DNA from: Hoeflea sp. IMCC20628
Lineage (GTDB): Bacteria > Pseudomonadota > Alphaproteobacteria > Rhizobiales > Rhizobiaceae
NCBI RefSeq assembly: GCF_001011155.1
Contig: NZ_CP011479.1
Span: 4,103,662-4,167,661 of the forward strand
Length of the DNA stretch: 64,000 nt
Direction: 5' to 3'
Below the pieces are notes generated by a model. The model was not told the DNA's origin. It made no database searches and was given only the letters and a program-made list of their open reading frames with translations. Position numbers and translations under genes: made by a program. Shown here one piece after another: positions 10,283-20,086 of this stretch. Positions within the stretch are counted from its first letter, which is position 1, and the number at the start of each line of letters is the position of its first letter.

Positions 10283-10702
10283 TCAGTCGGATTCGGGCTC
10301 GGATGCGAGCGACTTGACCAGATCGACCAGCTTGCGCCGGACCTTGGGATCGGGAATCTTGATGAAGGCGCGATTGAGCTGCAAGCCCTCGGAAGACGAC
10401 AGGAAATCGACCACGTAATTGGAGCTGTTGGCCTCGGCCATTCCAGGCTGACCGGTCGAAGGGTCGCCCGGTGCGTCTTCGAAGAAGAAGCTGACAGGCA
10501 CATTGAGAACGGTAGAAATGTTCTGCAAGCGGCTTGCGCCGACACGATTGGTGCCCTTTTCGTATTTCTGGATCTGCTGAAAAGTGATTCCCAACGCTTC
10601 ACCAAGCTTCTCCTGACTCATGCCGAGCATGGTGCGCCGAAGACGCACTCTGCTGCCGACATGAATGTCGATCGGATTGGGCTTTTTCTTGTTCTCAATC
10701 AT
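10283..10702 (-). CDS. phrR: XRE-family regulator, PhrR/PraR type
   Basis: 139-residue DNA-binding protein with an N-terminal Cro/CI helix-turn-helix (VGSRVRLRRTMLGMSQEKLG; QQIQKYEKGTNRV, residues ~15-70) and a C-terminal tail with an acidic end. Rhizobial relatives are PhrR, encoded beside the acid-tolerance gene actA/lnt in Sinorhizobium medicae, and PraR, a regulator of quorum sensing and attachment in Rhizobium and Azorhizobium. The same neighbour, lnt, lies here. An AGGA precedes ATG 10702. Which of the two roles applies cannot be told from sequence. Confidence 0.85.
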   Translation of the reverse strand: MIENKKKPNPIDIHVGSRVRLRRTMLGMSQEKLGEALGITFQQIQKYEKGTNRVGASRLQNISTVLNVPVSFFFEDAPGDPSTGQPGMAEANSSNYVVDFLSSSEGLQLNRAFIKIPDPKVRRKLVDLVKSLASEPESD

Positions 10703-10817
10703 TAATTCGTCCTGACAAGAGCCTCAGACTCTCTGGTTGATTTATCCCGCAGCAATTGCATTCATAAAATTCCGAGAACGACGGTTCAGTCACAGCCAAT
10801 CTGGAGACGGGAAACGG

Positions 10818-10831
10818 GTTGACGAAACAAC
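10818..10831. promoter_or_regulatory. GTTG-N6-CAAC inverted repeat upstream of phrR
   Basis: A symmetrical GTTGACGAAACAAC lies about 115 bases before the phrR ATG in the lnt-phrR gap. XRE-type repressors often bind such short palindromes near their own promoters, so autoregulation is possible. The arms are only four bases each, so chance occurrence is not excluded. Confidence 0.25.
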
Positions 10832-10854
10832 TATGCTATTTTAGGGGTTTTTCG

Positions 10855-12450
10855 TCAATCTAAGCCTTGTCTTTTGCGCCTACGCGACCACAGGGCCGTG
10901 CCCAGCATTATGACTATAATCAATCCAAAGTTAAATTGCCTATTTTTGATGTACGAAAAATCACCTGCGCCCGGTGGCAAGTCGACATCGAAGACACCCG
11001 ATTCTCCGAGCCCCATGCTGGCAACAATACGTCCACCGGCGTCAACGACGGCAGAAATTCCGCTGTTGGCGGCCCGCACGAGAGGCAAGCGGACTTCAAC
11101 CGCGCGCAGTTGTGCCTGCCGCAGGTGCTGGTAGGGGCCGGGTGTATTGCCGTACCAGGTGTCATTTGTAACATTGAGCAATAATGTGCCGCGACCATCG
11201 GACACATGCGACAGATCGGGGAAAATAGCCTCATAGCAGATCAGCGGAATGGCACCCAAACCGCCGGGGAGTTCCAGCAATCCACGCCGGTCAGCTGCGG
11301 AGAAGCCACCAAACGTCTCTGCGATCGGCTCGAGGCCATAACGCCGCAACAGCGTCTCGAAGGGAAGGTACTCCCCAAAAGGAACCAGGTGCGCCTTGTC
11401 GGCAGAGCCGATGATCTGGCCTTCGTCATCGATCACATAGATGGTGTTGTAGTAGCGTGGCGGCGCCCCGCCCACACCATCCTCAAACCGGACCGCCCCT
11501 GTCACCAGGGTTTGACCAACCTGCAGCATGTCGGCGATGCGCGACAATGCGCCGGGATTTTCGGTCAGCAGGAACGGCAACGCGGTTTCAGGCCAGACAA
11601 CATGGGTTGGACGCGGTTTGCCCTCGCGCGGAGGCACTGCGCTCAGTTGCAGCAATTTGGCAAAGATCCTTTCGCGCTCGGCCATATCCCACTTCGCGGA
11701 CTGGCCGATTGCTGGCTGGACGATCCGGACCACCGCCTTTGATGGCTGCAAATCGGTCGTATCCAACCGGTCAAGAGCGTACCAGCCATAGCCGACATGC
11801 GCCGAAAACAGCACCAGCGCCGCCAGAATTCCGGCGACCGCGCCGCGCCTTGTGCCAACCAGGGCCGGTGCGGAAAACACGAACACGGTCAATGCCGACA
11901 TGCCAAAGATGCCGACGAGTTCGGCCGATTGCATCATAAGCGGCGCCGGCATTGCCGCATACCCGATGGCGTTCCAGGGAAATCCGGTAAAGAAATATCC
12001 GCGCGCCCACTCGCCCAGGCCAAAGGCGGCAGAAAGGGCTGCGATGCGGCCGAGGCCGTCAGACCACAACAGCCGCGCCAGAGCGGTCGAGACGCCATAA
12101 AACAGAGCCAGGACTGCGGGCAATCCGAGCACGGCAAAGGGCAAAGCCCAGGCAAAGCTGTCGCCTTCCACCAGCAACGCGTTGCCAAGCCACCAGAGGC
12201 CGGCCACGAAATAGCCAAAGCCGAACCACCATCCGGTGGCAAAGGCCGGGCGCAACCGGCCCAGAAAGCCGGCATCAGCCGGGCCGCTGGCGCCATCGAG
12301 AAGCCAGACCAGGACGGGAAACGAGACAAACAGTACCGCGAAGAAATTGAATGGCGGCAGCGCCATAACAAACAGCGCTCCGGCGCCAAAGGCCAGCAGG
12401 ATCCGCTTGCCGCCCCAACTCAGCATGATGGCTTCAGCTATCCGTTCCAA
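10855..12450 (-). CDS. lnt: apolipoprotein N-acyltransferase
   Basis: Integral inner-membrane enzyme adding the third acyl chain to lipoproteins. The 531-residue product has an N-terminal bundle of about six membrane helices (residues 15-220) and a periplasmic nitrilase domain with the Glu-Lys-Cys triad visible at E288 (VVWPETALP), K352 (SADKAHLVPFGEYLPFE) and C405 (IPLICYEAIFPD), then a C-terminal anchor helix. Known as actA/cutE in rhizobia, where loss gives acid and copper sensitivity. Co-oriented between the CorC-like gene and phrR. Confidence 0.96.
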   Translation of the reverse strand: MERIAEAIMLSWGGKRILLAFGAGALFVMALPPFNFFAVLFVSFPVLVWLLDGASGPADAGFLGRLRPAFATGWWFGFGYFVAGLWWLGNALLVEGDSFAWALPFAVLGLPAVLALFYGVSTALARLLWSDGLGRIAALSAAFGLGEWARGYFFTGFPWNAIGYAAMPAPLMMQSAELVGIFGMSALTVFVFSAPALVGTRRGAVAGILAALVLFSAHVGYGWYALDRLDTTDLQPSKAVVRIVQPAIGQSAKWDMAERERIFAKLLQLSAVPPREGKPRPTHVVWPETALPFLLTENPGALSRIADMLQVGQTLVTGAVRFEDGVGGAPPRYYNTIYVIDDEGQIIGSADKAHLVPFGEYLPFETLLRRYGLEPIAETFGGFSAADRRGLLELPGGLGAIPLICYEAIFPDLSHVSDGRGTLLLNVTNDTWYGNTPGPYQHLRQAQLRAVEVRLPLVRAANSGISAVVDAGGRIVASMGLGESGVFDVDLPPGAGDFSYIKNRQFNFGLIIVIMLGTALWSRRRKRQGLD

Positions 12451-12640
12451 ATCCCGCCTACTCCCCGCCGACGCCAGTCGGGCTCATCTGACGCTTTGCT
12501 ATCAAGCGAATCAGTTGCTGCATCTTTTCAAAAAACAACGGCATTGTCCGTTGCGGTGCACGGCTTTTTTGCAGGAACATCCAACGCGATATGCCCAACC
12601 CCGCACAACGCCGTCACCAGCTGTTCAAACCGGAACCGGT

Positions 12641-13762
12641 TCAGGTGGCGCTGGCGTCATCGGGCTGTTTTGGGGAAGGCTGCTCGCCGCGGACCGGCCG
12701 GCGCCTTGTTCCCTGCCGCTTCCTGACAATGCGCACGCGCTTGACACGGCGCGGATCGGCATCGGTAACGTGGAACTCAAACCCGAGCAAAGCCTGCACC
12801 ACCTCGCCGCGCACGGGCACGCGACCAAGTTCGGAAAAAATCAGGCCGCCGATGGTGTCGACTTCTTCGCTTTGTGCGCGAATATCGAACTCCGGTCCGA
12901 TTTCGGCGGCAAGATCATCCAGTTCAGCCTTGGCGTCGACGATCCAGACGTCTTCACCGATCCTGCTGATCAGCGTTTCATCTTCGTCGTCATGTTCATC
13001 GGCGATATCGCCGACCACCATTTCGACGATATCTTCAAGCGAAACCAGGCCGTCGGTGCCGCCATATTCATCGATCACCAGCGCCATCTGGATTCGGTTG
13101 GCCTGCATCCGCTGCATCAGATCAGACGCCAGCATGGAGGCCGGAACGAACAGCACCTTGCGGGTTATGCCCGATTCCTGAATCGTCTTGCTGAGGTCAA
13201 CGCGGGAGAGTTCCAATGCATTGAGCGCGTTGCGCTTCTGAATAGCGACCGCGCTCTTGGCGACGGATCTGCGTTTGGAGCGGGCCTGCTTGGTGATCCA
13301 CCCCAACAGATCCCTGATGTGGATCATGCCGCGCGGATCATCAAGATTTTCCGCATAGACCGGCATGCGTGACCGACCCGATTCCTCGAAAATCTCGAGC
13401 AACCGGCCAAGCGTGGTTGTCTGGTCGACAGCCTCGACATCGGCACGCGGCACCATGACGTCTTCGACACGGACTTCGCGCAAGCGCAGGATGTTGTTGA
13501 GCATGGCGCGTTCATCGGCTGAAAACGCTTCATGCAATTCCCCGCCCGACTGCAGCGCGTCGGTCAGATCCTCGCGGATGGATTCGCGATCGGAAGGCGG
13601 AAATAGCGCGCGGACCAACCGCTGCCAGAGCCCCATGCCATTGCGCTCGTCCGGCGCTCCAACATAGGGCACGGGAAGATAACTGGGGGCTTCTTCGGTG
13701 GAAGGTGCGCTCGAAGCGCTTTGGGCGTCTCCGGTTGTGGCCGGGGCATTGCTATCGGTCAT
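12641..13762 (-). CDS. corC: CorC/HlyC-family CBS-domain protein
   Basis: 373-residue cytosolic protein with two CBS domains (VEDVMVPRADVEAVD about residue 100; VPASMLASDLMQRMQ about 200) and a C-terminal CorC_HlyC domain (IVDAKAELDDLAAEIG...). Relatives modulate magnesium/cobalt efflux. Unlike the YfjD/CNNM type it has no membrane DUF21 domain. ATG 13762 overlaps the ybeY stop by 11 bases, consistent with translational coupling in the phoH-ybeY-corC-lnt operon. The precise transported ion is not shown by sequence. Confidence 0.87.
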   Translation of the reverse strand: MTDSNAPATTGDAQSASSAPSTEEAPSYLPVPYVGAPDERNGMGLWQRLVRALFPPSDRESIREDLTDALQSGGELHEAFSADERAMLNNILRLREVRVEDVMVPRADVEAVDQTTTLGRLLEIFEESGRSRMPVYAENLDDPRGMIHIRDLLGWITKQARSKRRSVAKSAVAIQKRNALNALELSRVDLSKTIQESGITRKVLFVPASMLASDLMQRMQANRIQMALVIDEYGGTDGLVSLEDIVEMVVGDIADEHDDEDETLISRIGEDVWIVDAKAELDDLAAEIGPEFDIRAQSEEVDTIGGLIFSELGRVPVRGEVVQALLGFEFHVTDADPRRVKRVRIVRKRQGTRRRPVRGEQPSPKQPDDASAT

Positions 13763-14291
13763 CGTCTCTTCGGTGTAAAACCGGCTCAGTGTCGCCGTAG
13801 GGGTCAGATAGGCCAAGCGAGGCCAGAATGCGAGTCTCGATCGCTTCCATTTTCTCGGCATCGTTGTTTTCAATGTGATCATAACCGAAAAGATGCAGAA
13901 ATCCATGCACAATCAGGTGGGTGATGTGCGCATCGATCGGCTTGTCCAGTTCAGCGGCTTCCTGCTCGATGGTTTCGCGGGCCAGAATGATGTCGCCGAA
14001 CATCGGTCCCGGCATGCCGCCAGGCGTCAGCGGAAAGGCCGGAAATGACAAGACATTGGTCGGTTTGGGTTGATCGCGCCATTCGGCATTGATCCCGGCC
14101 ATCATCGCATCATCGGCAAGAACAAGCGACACTTCCGGCGGATCTTCGGGGAAGGGCTGGGCCTCGCGCTGCGCCAGATCATTTGCGGCAGCATCAAGTG
14201 CGCTCAACGCCAGAGCCTCGAGTGCGGTAACATCGCCCCATTCGCCGGCCTCGACCGCGATCGCCAGGCTGATTTCCGGACTGCCACTCAT
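13752..14291 (-). CDS. ybeY: endoribonuclease YbeY
   Basis: Zinc-dependent endoribonuclease for 16S rRNA 3'-end maturation and 70S quality control. The 179-residue product carries the invariant HGFLHLFGYDH motif with zinc ligands H129, H133 and H139, preceded by the family block PTNVLSFPAFP. The start codon overlaps the phoH stop (ATGA at 14288-14291), so it is probably translationally coupled. YbeY/SMc01113 homologues in Sinorhizobium affect sRNA regulation. Confidence 0.96.
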   Translation of the reverse strand: MSGSPEISLAIAVEAGEWGDVTALEALALSALDAAANDLAQREAQPFPEDPPEVSLVLADDAMMAGINAEWRDQPKPTNVLSFPAFPLTPGGMPGPMFGDIILARETIEQEAAELDKPIDAHITHLIVHGFLHLFGYDHIENNDAEKMEAIETRILASLGLSDPYGDTEPVLHRRDDDR

Positions 14292-15349
14292 GCAGTATCG
14301 TCAGACTGGGAAGAGGCTCGGCGTTCATAGGCTTCAACGATGCGCTGCACCAGAGGATGACGCACAACATCGGCCGCGCGGAAACGGCAGGTGACAACAC
14401 CGTTGACGCCCTCAAGCAGCGACAGGGCCTCGACAAGGCCGGAAGTGACGCCGCGCGGCAGGTCGACCTGGCTCGGATCGCCGGTGACGATCATACGGGA
14501 ATTCTCGCCCAGACGGGTGAGGAACATCTTCATCTGCATCTGCGTGGTGTTTTGCGCCTCGTCGAGGATCACGGCGGCATTGGCGAGTGTCCGTCCGCGC
14601 ATGAACGCCAGAGGCGCGATCTCGATGACGCCAGCGGTGATGGCGCGCTCGACCTTGTCGCCGGGCATCATGTCGTAAAGCGCGTCATAAAGCGGCCGCA
14701 GATAGGGATCGACCTTCTCCTTCATGTCGCCAGGCAGGAAGCCCAGGCGTTCGCCAGCCTCCACCGCCGGGCGCGACAGGATGATGCGTTCGACCGAACC
14801 ACGTTCAAGCAGCTGGGCAGCATGGGCAACAGCCAGGTAGGTCTTGCCTGTGCCTGCCGGACCGGTGCCGAAGACCAGTTCGGTGCGCTCCATGGCGCGC
14901 ATATAGGTGTCCTGCATCGGGGTCCGGGCGATGACGGTCTTTTTGCGCGTCGAGATCTGCGCCAATGCAAGTTTGCCTTTGCGCTCAAGCGTCGGCAGCA
15001 CCAACTGGTCGTCCGCCGCCAGCGCCATGCGGATGGCGCCCTCGACATCGGAGGTCTCGACACTGGCACCCTTGAGCAGCCGGTCATAGAGAAAGTCCAA
15101 CGCCCGACGTGCCTGGTTGGTGGCGATTTCCTCACCACGCAAGGCCACCGTGTTGCCACGGGCGCGGGCGTCGATTTTCAGTTTTTTCTCGATCAACGCC
15201 AGATTCTGGTCAAATTGACCAAAAAGCTCACTGGCGAGACGGTTGTTTTCGAAGGTCAGCTCAAGGTGGGTCGGATCCGACGCGCCCGAGGCGGGCGTCG
15301 CAGCTTCTGTCCGAGACAGGTGCTCAGCGGTCAAACGATCTGGCTCCAT
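14288..15349 (-). CDS. phoH: PhoH-family ATPase (YbeZ)
   Basis: 353-residue PhoH-like protein with Walker A GTGPAGTGKT (residues 161-170), Walker B/DEAQ-like VILDEAQNTT, and sensor MIVTGDPSQVDLP. An N-terminal KH-like segment is present. YbeZ works with YbeY, probably as an RNA helicase/ATPase in rRNA maturation; the four-base overlap with ybeY supports this. The 15-base gap from miaB suggests one transcript. Confidence 0.95.
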   Translation of the reverse strand: MEPDRLTAEHLSRTEAATPASGASDPTHLELTFENNRLASELFGQFDQNLALIEKKLKIDARARGNTVALRGEEIATNQARRALDFLYDRLLKGASVETSDVEGAIRMALAADDQLVLPTLERKGKLALAQISTRKKTVIARTPMQDTYMRAMERTELVFGTGPAGTGKTYLAVAHAAQLLERGSVERIILSRPAVEAGERLGFLPGDMKEKVDPYLRPLYDALYDMMPGDKVERAITAGVIEIAPLAFMRGRTLANAAVILDEAQNTTQMQMKMFLTRLGENSRMIVTGDPSQVDLPRGVTSGLVEALSLLEGVNGVVTCRFRAADVVRHPLVQRIVEAYERRASSQSDDTA

Positions 15350-15364
15350 AATTGCCCGAACACA

Positions 15365-16774
15365 TCATTCCACTGGTTCCGCGAAAAGACTGCTCGTGCC
15401 GGGTTGTGTGATTCGCACTTTGACAATGTCACCGATTTTCCCAAGCTTTGCATCAACTATTACCGGTTGCAGCCAGGGTGAGCGGCCTACAATCTGGTCA
15501 GTGTTGCGTCCGGGTTTCTCGAGCAGCAATTCCACGGTTTTGCCGACGCATTGCTGGCCGAACTCGCGGGTCTGCTGACTGAGAAGCTCCTGCAGCCGCA
15601 ATAGCCGCTCTGACTTGACCGCCTCATCGACCTGATTGTCCATGCCTGCGCCCGGCGTGCCGGGGCGGATCGAGTATTTGAAGGAGAAGGCGGCGGCGTA
15701 GGTAACGTCGCGGATCAGTTGCATGGTGTCTTCGAAATCGGCATCGGTTTCGCCCGGGAAGCCGACGATGAAATCGCCCGACAGGGCAATGTCGGGACGC
15801 GCGGCGCGGATCCGCTCGACCAGCCGGCGATAATCCTCGCCGGTATGGCGGCGGTTCATCGCCTTGAGAATGCGGTCCGATCCCGACTGCACCGGGAGAT
15901 GCAGATAGGGCATCAGTTCGGGCAGGTCGCAATGGGCGGCGATCAGCGCGTCATCCATGTCGCGCGGATGGCTGGTGGTGTAGCGCAGCCGGTCGATGCC
16001 GTCGATTGTCGCCAACCGGCGAAGCAGTTCGCCCAGCCCCCATTCGCGGCCATCTGCGCCCTTGCCGTGCCAGGCATTGACGTTCTGGCCCAAAAGCGTG
16101 ATTTCGCGCACGCCGGCTGCGGCCAGCCGTTCGGCTTCAAGGATGATCCGGTCGACCGGACGGGAGACTTCCGAGCCGCGGGTATAGGGCACGACACAGA
16201 AGGTGCAGAACTTGTCACAGCCTTCCTGCACCGTGAGAAAAGCCGCAACGCCGCGGGCGCGGATGGATTTTTCCGGCGCGTCGGGCAGTCCGTCGAATTT
16301 GTCTTCGGCCGGAAAATCGGTTTCGACCACGCGTTCGCCCTTGCGCGCCTTTGCCAAGGATTCAGGCAGCAAGTGATAGGTCTGCGGACCGATGACCACA
16401 TCGACCACCGGAGCGCGGCGGATGATCTCGCTGCCCTCGGCCTGGGCGACACAGCCGGCAACAGCCACCATCAGGTCGCCGCCCTCGGCGTTGCGCTGTT
16501 TCTTCAGCTTGGCCAGCCGGCCCAGTTGCGAATAGACCTTCTCGGCGGCTTTCTCGCGAATGTGGCAGGTGTTGATCAGCACCAGATCAGCGGCCTCGAC
16601 CGAATCGACGGTCTGGTAGCCGTCGCGGGTCAGGGCGTCGCCCATCCGCTCGCTGTCATAGACATTCATCTGGCAACCATAGGTCTTGACGAAGACTTTT
16701 TTGGGCTGTGCATCGGGTTCAGCGCCTGTCACGGCGGCCGGTTTGGCGTCTGGTGTAAGGAGTGCTTGTGTCAT
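15365..16774 (-). CDS. miaB: tRNA 2-methylthio-N6-isopentenyladenosine synthase
   Basis: Radical-SAM methylthiotransferase that converts i6A37 to ms2i6A37 in tRNA. The 469-residue product has the N-terminal [4Fe-4S] cysteines C34 (TYGCQMN), C70 and C108, the radical-SAM CxxxCxxC at C186/C190/C193, and a C-terminal TRAM domain. The order miaB-phoH-ybeY-corC-lnt is a conserved RNA-processing/envelope cluster. Confidence 0.97.
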   Translation of the reverse strand: MTQALLTPDAKPAAVTGAEPDAQPKKVFVKTYGCQMNVYDSERMGDALTRDGYQTVDSVEAADLVLINTCHIREKAAEKVYSQLGRLAKLKKQRNAEGGDLMVAVAGCVAQAEGSEIIRRAPVVDVVIGPQTYHLLPESLAKARKGERVVETDFPAEDKFDGLPDAPEKSIRARGVAAFLTVQEGCDKFCTFCVVPYTRGSEVSRPVDRIILEAERLAAAGVREITLLGQNVNAWHGKGADGREWGLGELLRRLATIDGIDRLRYTTSHPRDMDDALIAAHCDLPELMPYLHLPVQSGSDRILKAMNRRHTGEDYRRLVERIRAARPDIALSGDFIVGFPGETDADFEDTMQLIRDVTYAAAFSFKYSIRPGTPGAGMDNQVDEAVKSERLLRLQELLSQQTREFGQQCVGKTVELLLEKPGRNTDQIVGRSPWLQPVIVDAKLGKIGDIVKVRITQPGTSSLFAEPVE

Positions 16775-16816
16775 GGGGGGCTTTTAGCTGCAAAACAGTG
16801 GCTTGAAAATGGCGAT

Positions 16817-17614
16817 CTACTCATTGAGTTTTCCGCGCAGCGCCGCATTGAGACCGTCGCGGACCCGAGCCTCGACAAGACGCGCGGTTTTCTTGCGATC
16901 GGTGGCGGCATCGAAGGCGATCGCTTCACCGAAAACCACATCGACATCCAGTGCTCCATTGCGGATGACGCGAAGCAAATGCGGCCCCAGCGCCACGTCA
17001 CCAGGCCATCCCGCGACCGGCCGGTGATAGCGCCCCATAGCCATGCCGTGAATGCCGGTATAGGCAATCGACACCGGCTGAATATGAACCTTGCCTTCAG
17101 GCGCATGGGCAATGGCCGCGCTGGCGGCACCGAACAGAGACGAATTGAACGGCATCACCCGGTTGCCGTCAGACGTGGTGCCTTCGGCAAACAGCACCAC
17201 GACTTCACCGGACAGGAGCCGCTCGGAGACCTCGGATATTTGCGCCCCTGTCTTGCGCCGTTCCGCGCGCACGACGAACACCGAGCGCTGCAGCCGCGCC
17301 AGCCAGCCGAGCACCGGCCAGCTGCGGACTTCGGATTTGGCGATAAAGACCACGTCGGCAACGGATCCCAGGACCAGAATGTCCTTCCAGGAAATGTGAT
17401 TGGAGACCAGCAGCAGCGGACGATCTTGCGCCAAACGGCCATGCGGCCGCACCCTGAGCCCGATAGCCCTGCACATGATCCGGTGCCACCAGCGCGGCAA
17501 GCGCCGCATCACCGAATGGCCAAATCCAAGCGCGATCAGCTGAACCGGCAACAGCGCACAGGTCAGCAGGATGAAAGCAGCAACCACAAAGAAGACGCGC
17601 ACTGCGGCGATCAT
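16817..17614 (-). CDS. plsC: 1-acyl-sn-glycerol-3-phosphate acyltransferase
   Basis: 265-residue membrane-anchored acyltransferase making phosphatidic acid from lysophosphatidic acid. It has an N-terminal hydrophobic anchor (residues 5-32), the HX4D catalytic motif NHISWKD, and the substrate motif FAEGTTSDG (EGT). OlsA-type O-acyltransferases for ornithine lipids have the same fold; the position beside miaB and mur favours the housekeeping PlsC, but sequence alone does not settle it. Confidence 0.85.
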   Translation of the reverse strand: MIAAVRVFFVVAAFILLTCALLPVQLIALGFGHSVMRRLPRWWHRIMCRAIGLRVRPHGRLAQDRPLLLVSNHISWKDILVLGSVADVVFIAKSEVRSWPVLGWLARLQRSVFVVRAERRKTGAQISEVSERLLSGEVVVLFAEGTTSDGNRVMPFNSSLFGAASAAIAHAPEGKVHIQPVSIAYTGIHGMAMGRYHRPVAGWPGDVALGPHLLRVIRNGALDVDVVFGEAIAFDAATDRKKTARLVEARVRDGLNAALRGKLNE

Positions 17615-17664
17615 GGCCGGGCAGACGAAACAGGATTGCGCGCGGGCCCCATGCTCACGGCGCG

Positions 17665-18090
17665 CTAGGTCTTGTCGGTCTTGAGCGGAATTCCGTAAAG
17701 TTCGAGCCGGTGATCGACCAGCCGGAAGCCATGTTCGCGGGCAATGCGTTCCTGCAACGCTTCGATTTCAGGTGAATGGAACTCGATCACGGTGCCGGTG
17801 CGCAGATCGATGAGATGATCGTGATGCTCTTCGGGCACGGTCTCGTAGCGCGAGCGACCGTCGCGAAAATCATGCCGCTCGATGATGCCTATATCTTCGA
17901 ACAGTTTGACCGTGCGGTAGACGGTGGACATGGAAATGCGCGAATCAACCAGCACGGCGCGCCGGTGCAATTCCTCGACATCGGGGTGATCATCAGCGCC
18001 GTCGAGCACCCGGGCAATTATGCGCCGCTGCTCGGTCATGCGCATTCCGCGCTCGGCACATCTGTCTTCCAAGGGTTTCTGCTCGTCCAT
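17665..18090 (-). CDS. mur: Fur-family regulator, manganese-responsive Mur type
   Basis: 141-residue winged-helix metalloregulator. The DNA-binding half has TEQRRIIARVL and ISMSTVYRTVKLFEDIG; the metal site includes EEHHDHLID. The paired CxxC structural-zinc cysteines of classical Fur are absent (one Cys only), as in the rhizobial Mur proteins that repress manganese uptake when Mn is replete. I chose the ATG at 18090 because MDEQKPLEDRCAERGMRMT is the natural start; the open frame to 18216 overlaps rimI. The gap to rimI is short. Confidence 0.88.
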   Translation of the reverse strand: MDEQKPLEDRCAERGMRMTEQRRIIARVLDGADDHPDVEELHRRAVLVDSRISMSTVYRTVKLFEDIGIIERHDFRDGRSRYETVPEEHHDHLIDLRTGTVIEFHSPEIEALQERIAREHGFRLVDHRLELYGIPLKTDKT

Positions 18091-18157
18091 CGCCTGTCCC
18101 GCCTGCTTGTGTGCAGAGGATTTGCCGGCGCCAATGCCGCCGACGGTCACTTGGGGA

Positions 18158-18649
18158 CTAGCGAAGATCGCGGCGCATGACAAGCGCAGTCGTGCGCGGT
18201 GCGCCTTCCTGGACATAATAGGCCCGCCGTTCGCCGACCTGAATGAATTTGAGCTTGCGATACATCAAAACAGCCGCCGCATTGGTTTCGTCGACTTCAA
18301 GGAATATTTCCTCGGCGCCGCGCCGCTTGGCTTCCTGCATGGCGCTGCGCATCAGACGCCATCCGAGCCCGGTTCGGCGCTGTTTCGGAGTGATGCCGAT
18401 CGACAGAATTTCGGCTTCCCCGGCTGCTTCGCGACACAAAACGAATCCTGCCGCACCGTCGCGAGCGCGACCTTCCGGACAGGCCAGAAAACCAAAAACC
18501 GAATGCTGGGAGATCAGGCTTTCGAATTCACCGTCGCCCCAGGCGCGGGCAAAAGCTTCGCCATGAATGCGCGATGCGGTGCGTGCATCTTTCATCTCAA
18601 TCTCGAGAATAAGGCATTCCGGCGTTCGGCCAAACGGATTGAAAACCAT
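18158..18649 (-). CDS. rimI: ribosomal-protein-alanine N-acetyltransferase RimI-like
   Basis: 163-residue single GNAT domain with the acetyl-CoA loop QRRTGLGWRLM and the C-terminal region AAVLMYRKLKFIQVGERRAYY. RimI acetylates the N-terminus of S18 and often sits beside tsaB. Its ATG overlaps the tsaB stop (ATGA at 18646-18649 region), indicating coupling. The true substrate may differ, since GNAT specificity is hard to read. Confidence 0.87.
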   Translation of the reverse strand: MVFNPFGRTPECLILEIEMKDARTASRIHGEAFARAWGDGEFESLISQHSVFGFLACPEGRARDGAAGFVLCREAAGEAEILSIGITPKQRRTGLGWRLMRSAMQEAKRRGAEEIFLEVDETNAAAVLMYRKLKFIQVGERRAYYVQEGAPRTTALVMRRDLR

Positions 18650-19332
18650 CAGAGCGAAGCCTCATGCGGTACCGCAAAGCCGGCCTGCGGCTTGGCGTCG
18701 GCGTCGCGCAGATAGCGCGGTTCAGCCGGATCGGTCTGCGGATCAAGCCTCGCTGCCAGACGCGCCACACTTTCGATTGCGGGAGCCACCAGATCCGTCA
18801 GCACATGGGGTTCGAGCGAGGGCTCGAGACCGGCCAGAAGCGGCGCACCGCTGCCACTCAACCCGCATTTGGCCTCAAGCGCCAACGAGACGGCAGCCAC
18901 AGGTGTCAGTTCAGAGGCAGGGGCAGACAGGCTGCCGTCGGCAACGACCAGCAGAGCCCAGACGCAATCCCGCCTTGCATCGAGCACCGCCATGACAGGC
19001 TTGCCGCTCTCATGCGCCGCAGGGATTGCGATGGCTTCCAGGGAACCGACGCCGACAACAGGAACGTCCAGCGCCAGAGCCAGTCCACGGGCAAAGGCAA
19101 CACCGACGCGGATACCGGCAAAGGAGCCGGGTCCGATGCAGACGCCGATTCGCTCGACCTGTGACAGTTCCGTACTGGCAGCATCAAGGACGGATTGAAG
19201 AACGGCAGGCAGATGCTCAGCATGGCCGCGGCCGATGTCCGGACTGGCAGATGCAAGGATCTGGCCCGTGTCATCCTGGAAAAGGGCTACGGAGCAAAAC
19301 CGAGCGGAACAATCGATGGCAAGTATCAACAC
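18649..19332 (-). CDS. tsaB: tRNA threonylcarbamoyladenosine biosynthesis protein TsaB
   Basis: 227-residue ASKHA-fold protein that scaffolds TsaD in t6A37 synthesis. It opens LILAIDCSARFCSVAL, carries GRGHAEHLPAV and the core GPGSFAGIRVGVAFARGLAL. The TsaD metal-binding histidines are absent, as expected for TsaB. The start is a GTG at 19332 with a weak GGAT upstream. Heads the tsaB-rimI-mur group. Confidence 0.93.
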   Translation of the reverse strand: MLILAIDCSARFCSVALFQDDTGQILASASPDIGRGHAEHLPAVLQSVLDAASTELSQVERIGVCIGPGSFAGIRVGVAFARGLALALDVPVVGVGSLEAIAIPAAHESGKPVMAVLDARRDCVWALLVVADGSLSAPASELTPVAAVSLALEAKCGLSGSGAPLLAGLEPSLEPHVLTDLVAPAIESVARLAARLDPQTDPAEPRYLRDADAKPQAGFAVPHEASL

Positions 19333-19429
19333 CGGGCATATCCGTTGGAATGGCCGCGCAAACAGCGCACGGCACTACATTACCGACGTCAATAGGGGCA
19401 TTGGCCAGCGCGGTAAAGCCAGGCAGCGA

Positions 19430-19993
19430 TCAGACGGCCTCGACTTCGCGCACTTCCGGGACAAAATGCTTGAGCAGGTTCTGGATGCCGTGCTTGAGCG
19501 TCGCCGTCGAAGACGGACACCCGGCGCAGGCGCCCTTCATGTGCAAGAACACCGTACCTTCGCGAAATCCGCGGAATGTGATGTCGCCGCCATCCTGCGC
19601 CACCGCCGGGCGGACACGGGTTTCAAGCAATTCCTTGATGGTGGCGACAATGGTCTCGTCGCCGGCCTCGAAGAATTCCTCATCGGACGCCGGCGCAGCG
19701 CTCTCGTCGCCCGACAAGATCGGCGCGCCGGACATGAAATGCTCCATGATGGTGCCGAGCACGGCAGGCTTGAGGTGCTGCCATTCGGGGCCATCCTTTG
19801 TGATGGTGATGAAATCATAGCCGTAAAACACGCCGGTGACGCCGGGAATGCCGAACAGCTTCGCCGCCAGCGGCGATGCGGTGCCGGCTTCATCAACGCT
19901 GCGGTAATCGGCGGTACCCTGATCCATGACAACCTTGCCCGGAAGAAATTTCAGGGTCGCCGGATTGGGTGTGGATTCAGTCTGGATGAACAT
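19430..19993 (-). CDS. Nfu-type iron-sulfur scaffold protein
   Basis: 187-residue protein with an N-terminal Nfu domain (MFIQTESTPNPATLKFLPG) and a C-terminal NifU domain whose cluster cysteines form GACAGCPSS (CxxC). Such alphaproteobacterial proteins, related to mitochondrial NFU1, carry [4Fe-4S] clusters to client enzymes; MiaB nearby is one plausible client type. GGGAG precedes the ATG at 19993. Confidence 0.92.
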   Translation of the reverse strand: MFIQTESTPNPATLKFLPGKVVMDQGTADYRSVDEAGTASPLAAKLFGIPGVTGVFYGYDFITITKDGPEWQHLKPAVLGTIMEHFMSGAPILSGDESAAPASDEEFFEAGDETIVATIKELLETRVRPAVAQDGGDITFRGFREGTVFLHMKGACAGCPSSTATLKHGIQNLLKHFVPEVREVEAV

Positions 19994-20086
19994 CTGTTAT
20001 CTCCCTGCCTGGTGTGTGACCGGCCAGTTTAGAACTCTTCAAAACAAGATAAGCCTCGAAGGCCTGTCAATCAAGGGCAATCGAGA

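Noticed and set aside
11797-13372. Overlapping plus-strand frames opposite lnt and corC
   Set aside because: High-GC shadow frames; composition (Arg, Gln, His, Pro) is typical of antisense frames, and the minus-strand genes are certain.
15719-17668. 649-codon plus-strand open frame opposite miaB and plsC
   Set aside because: Both minus-strand genes have intact catalytic motifs; the long frame results from codon bias and shows no domain.
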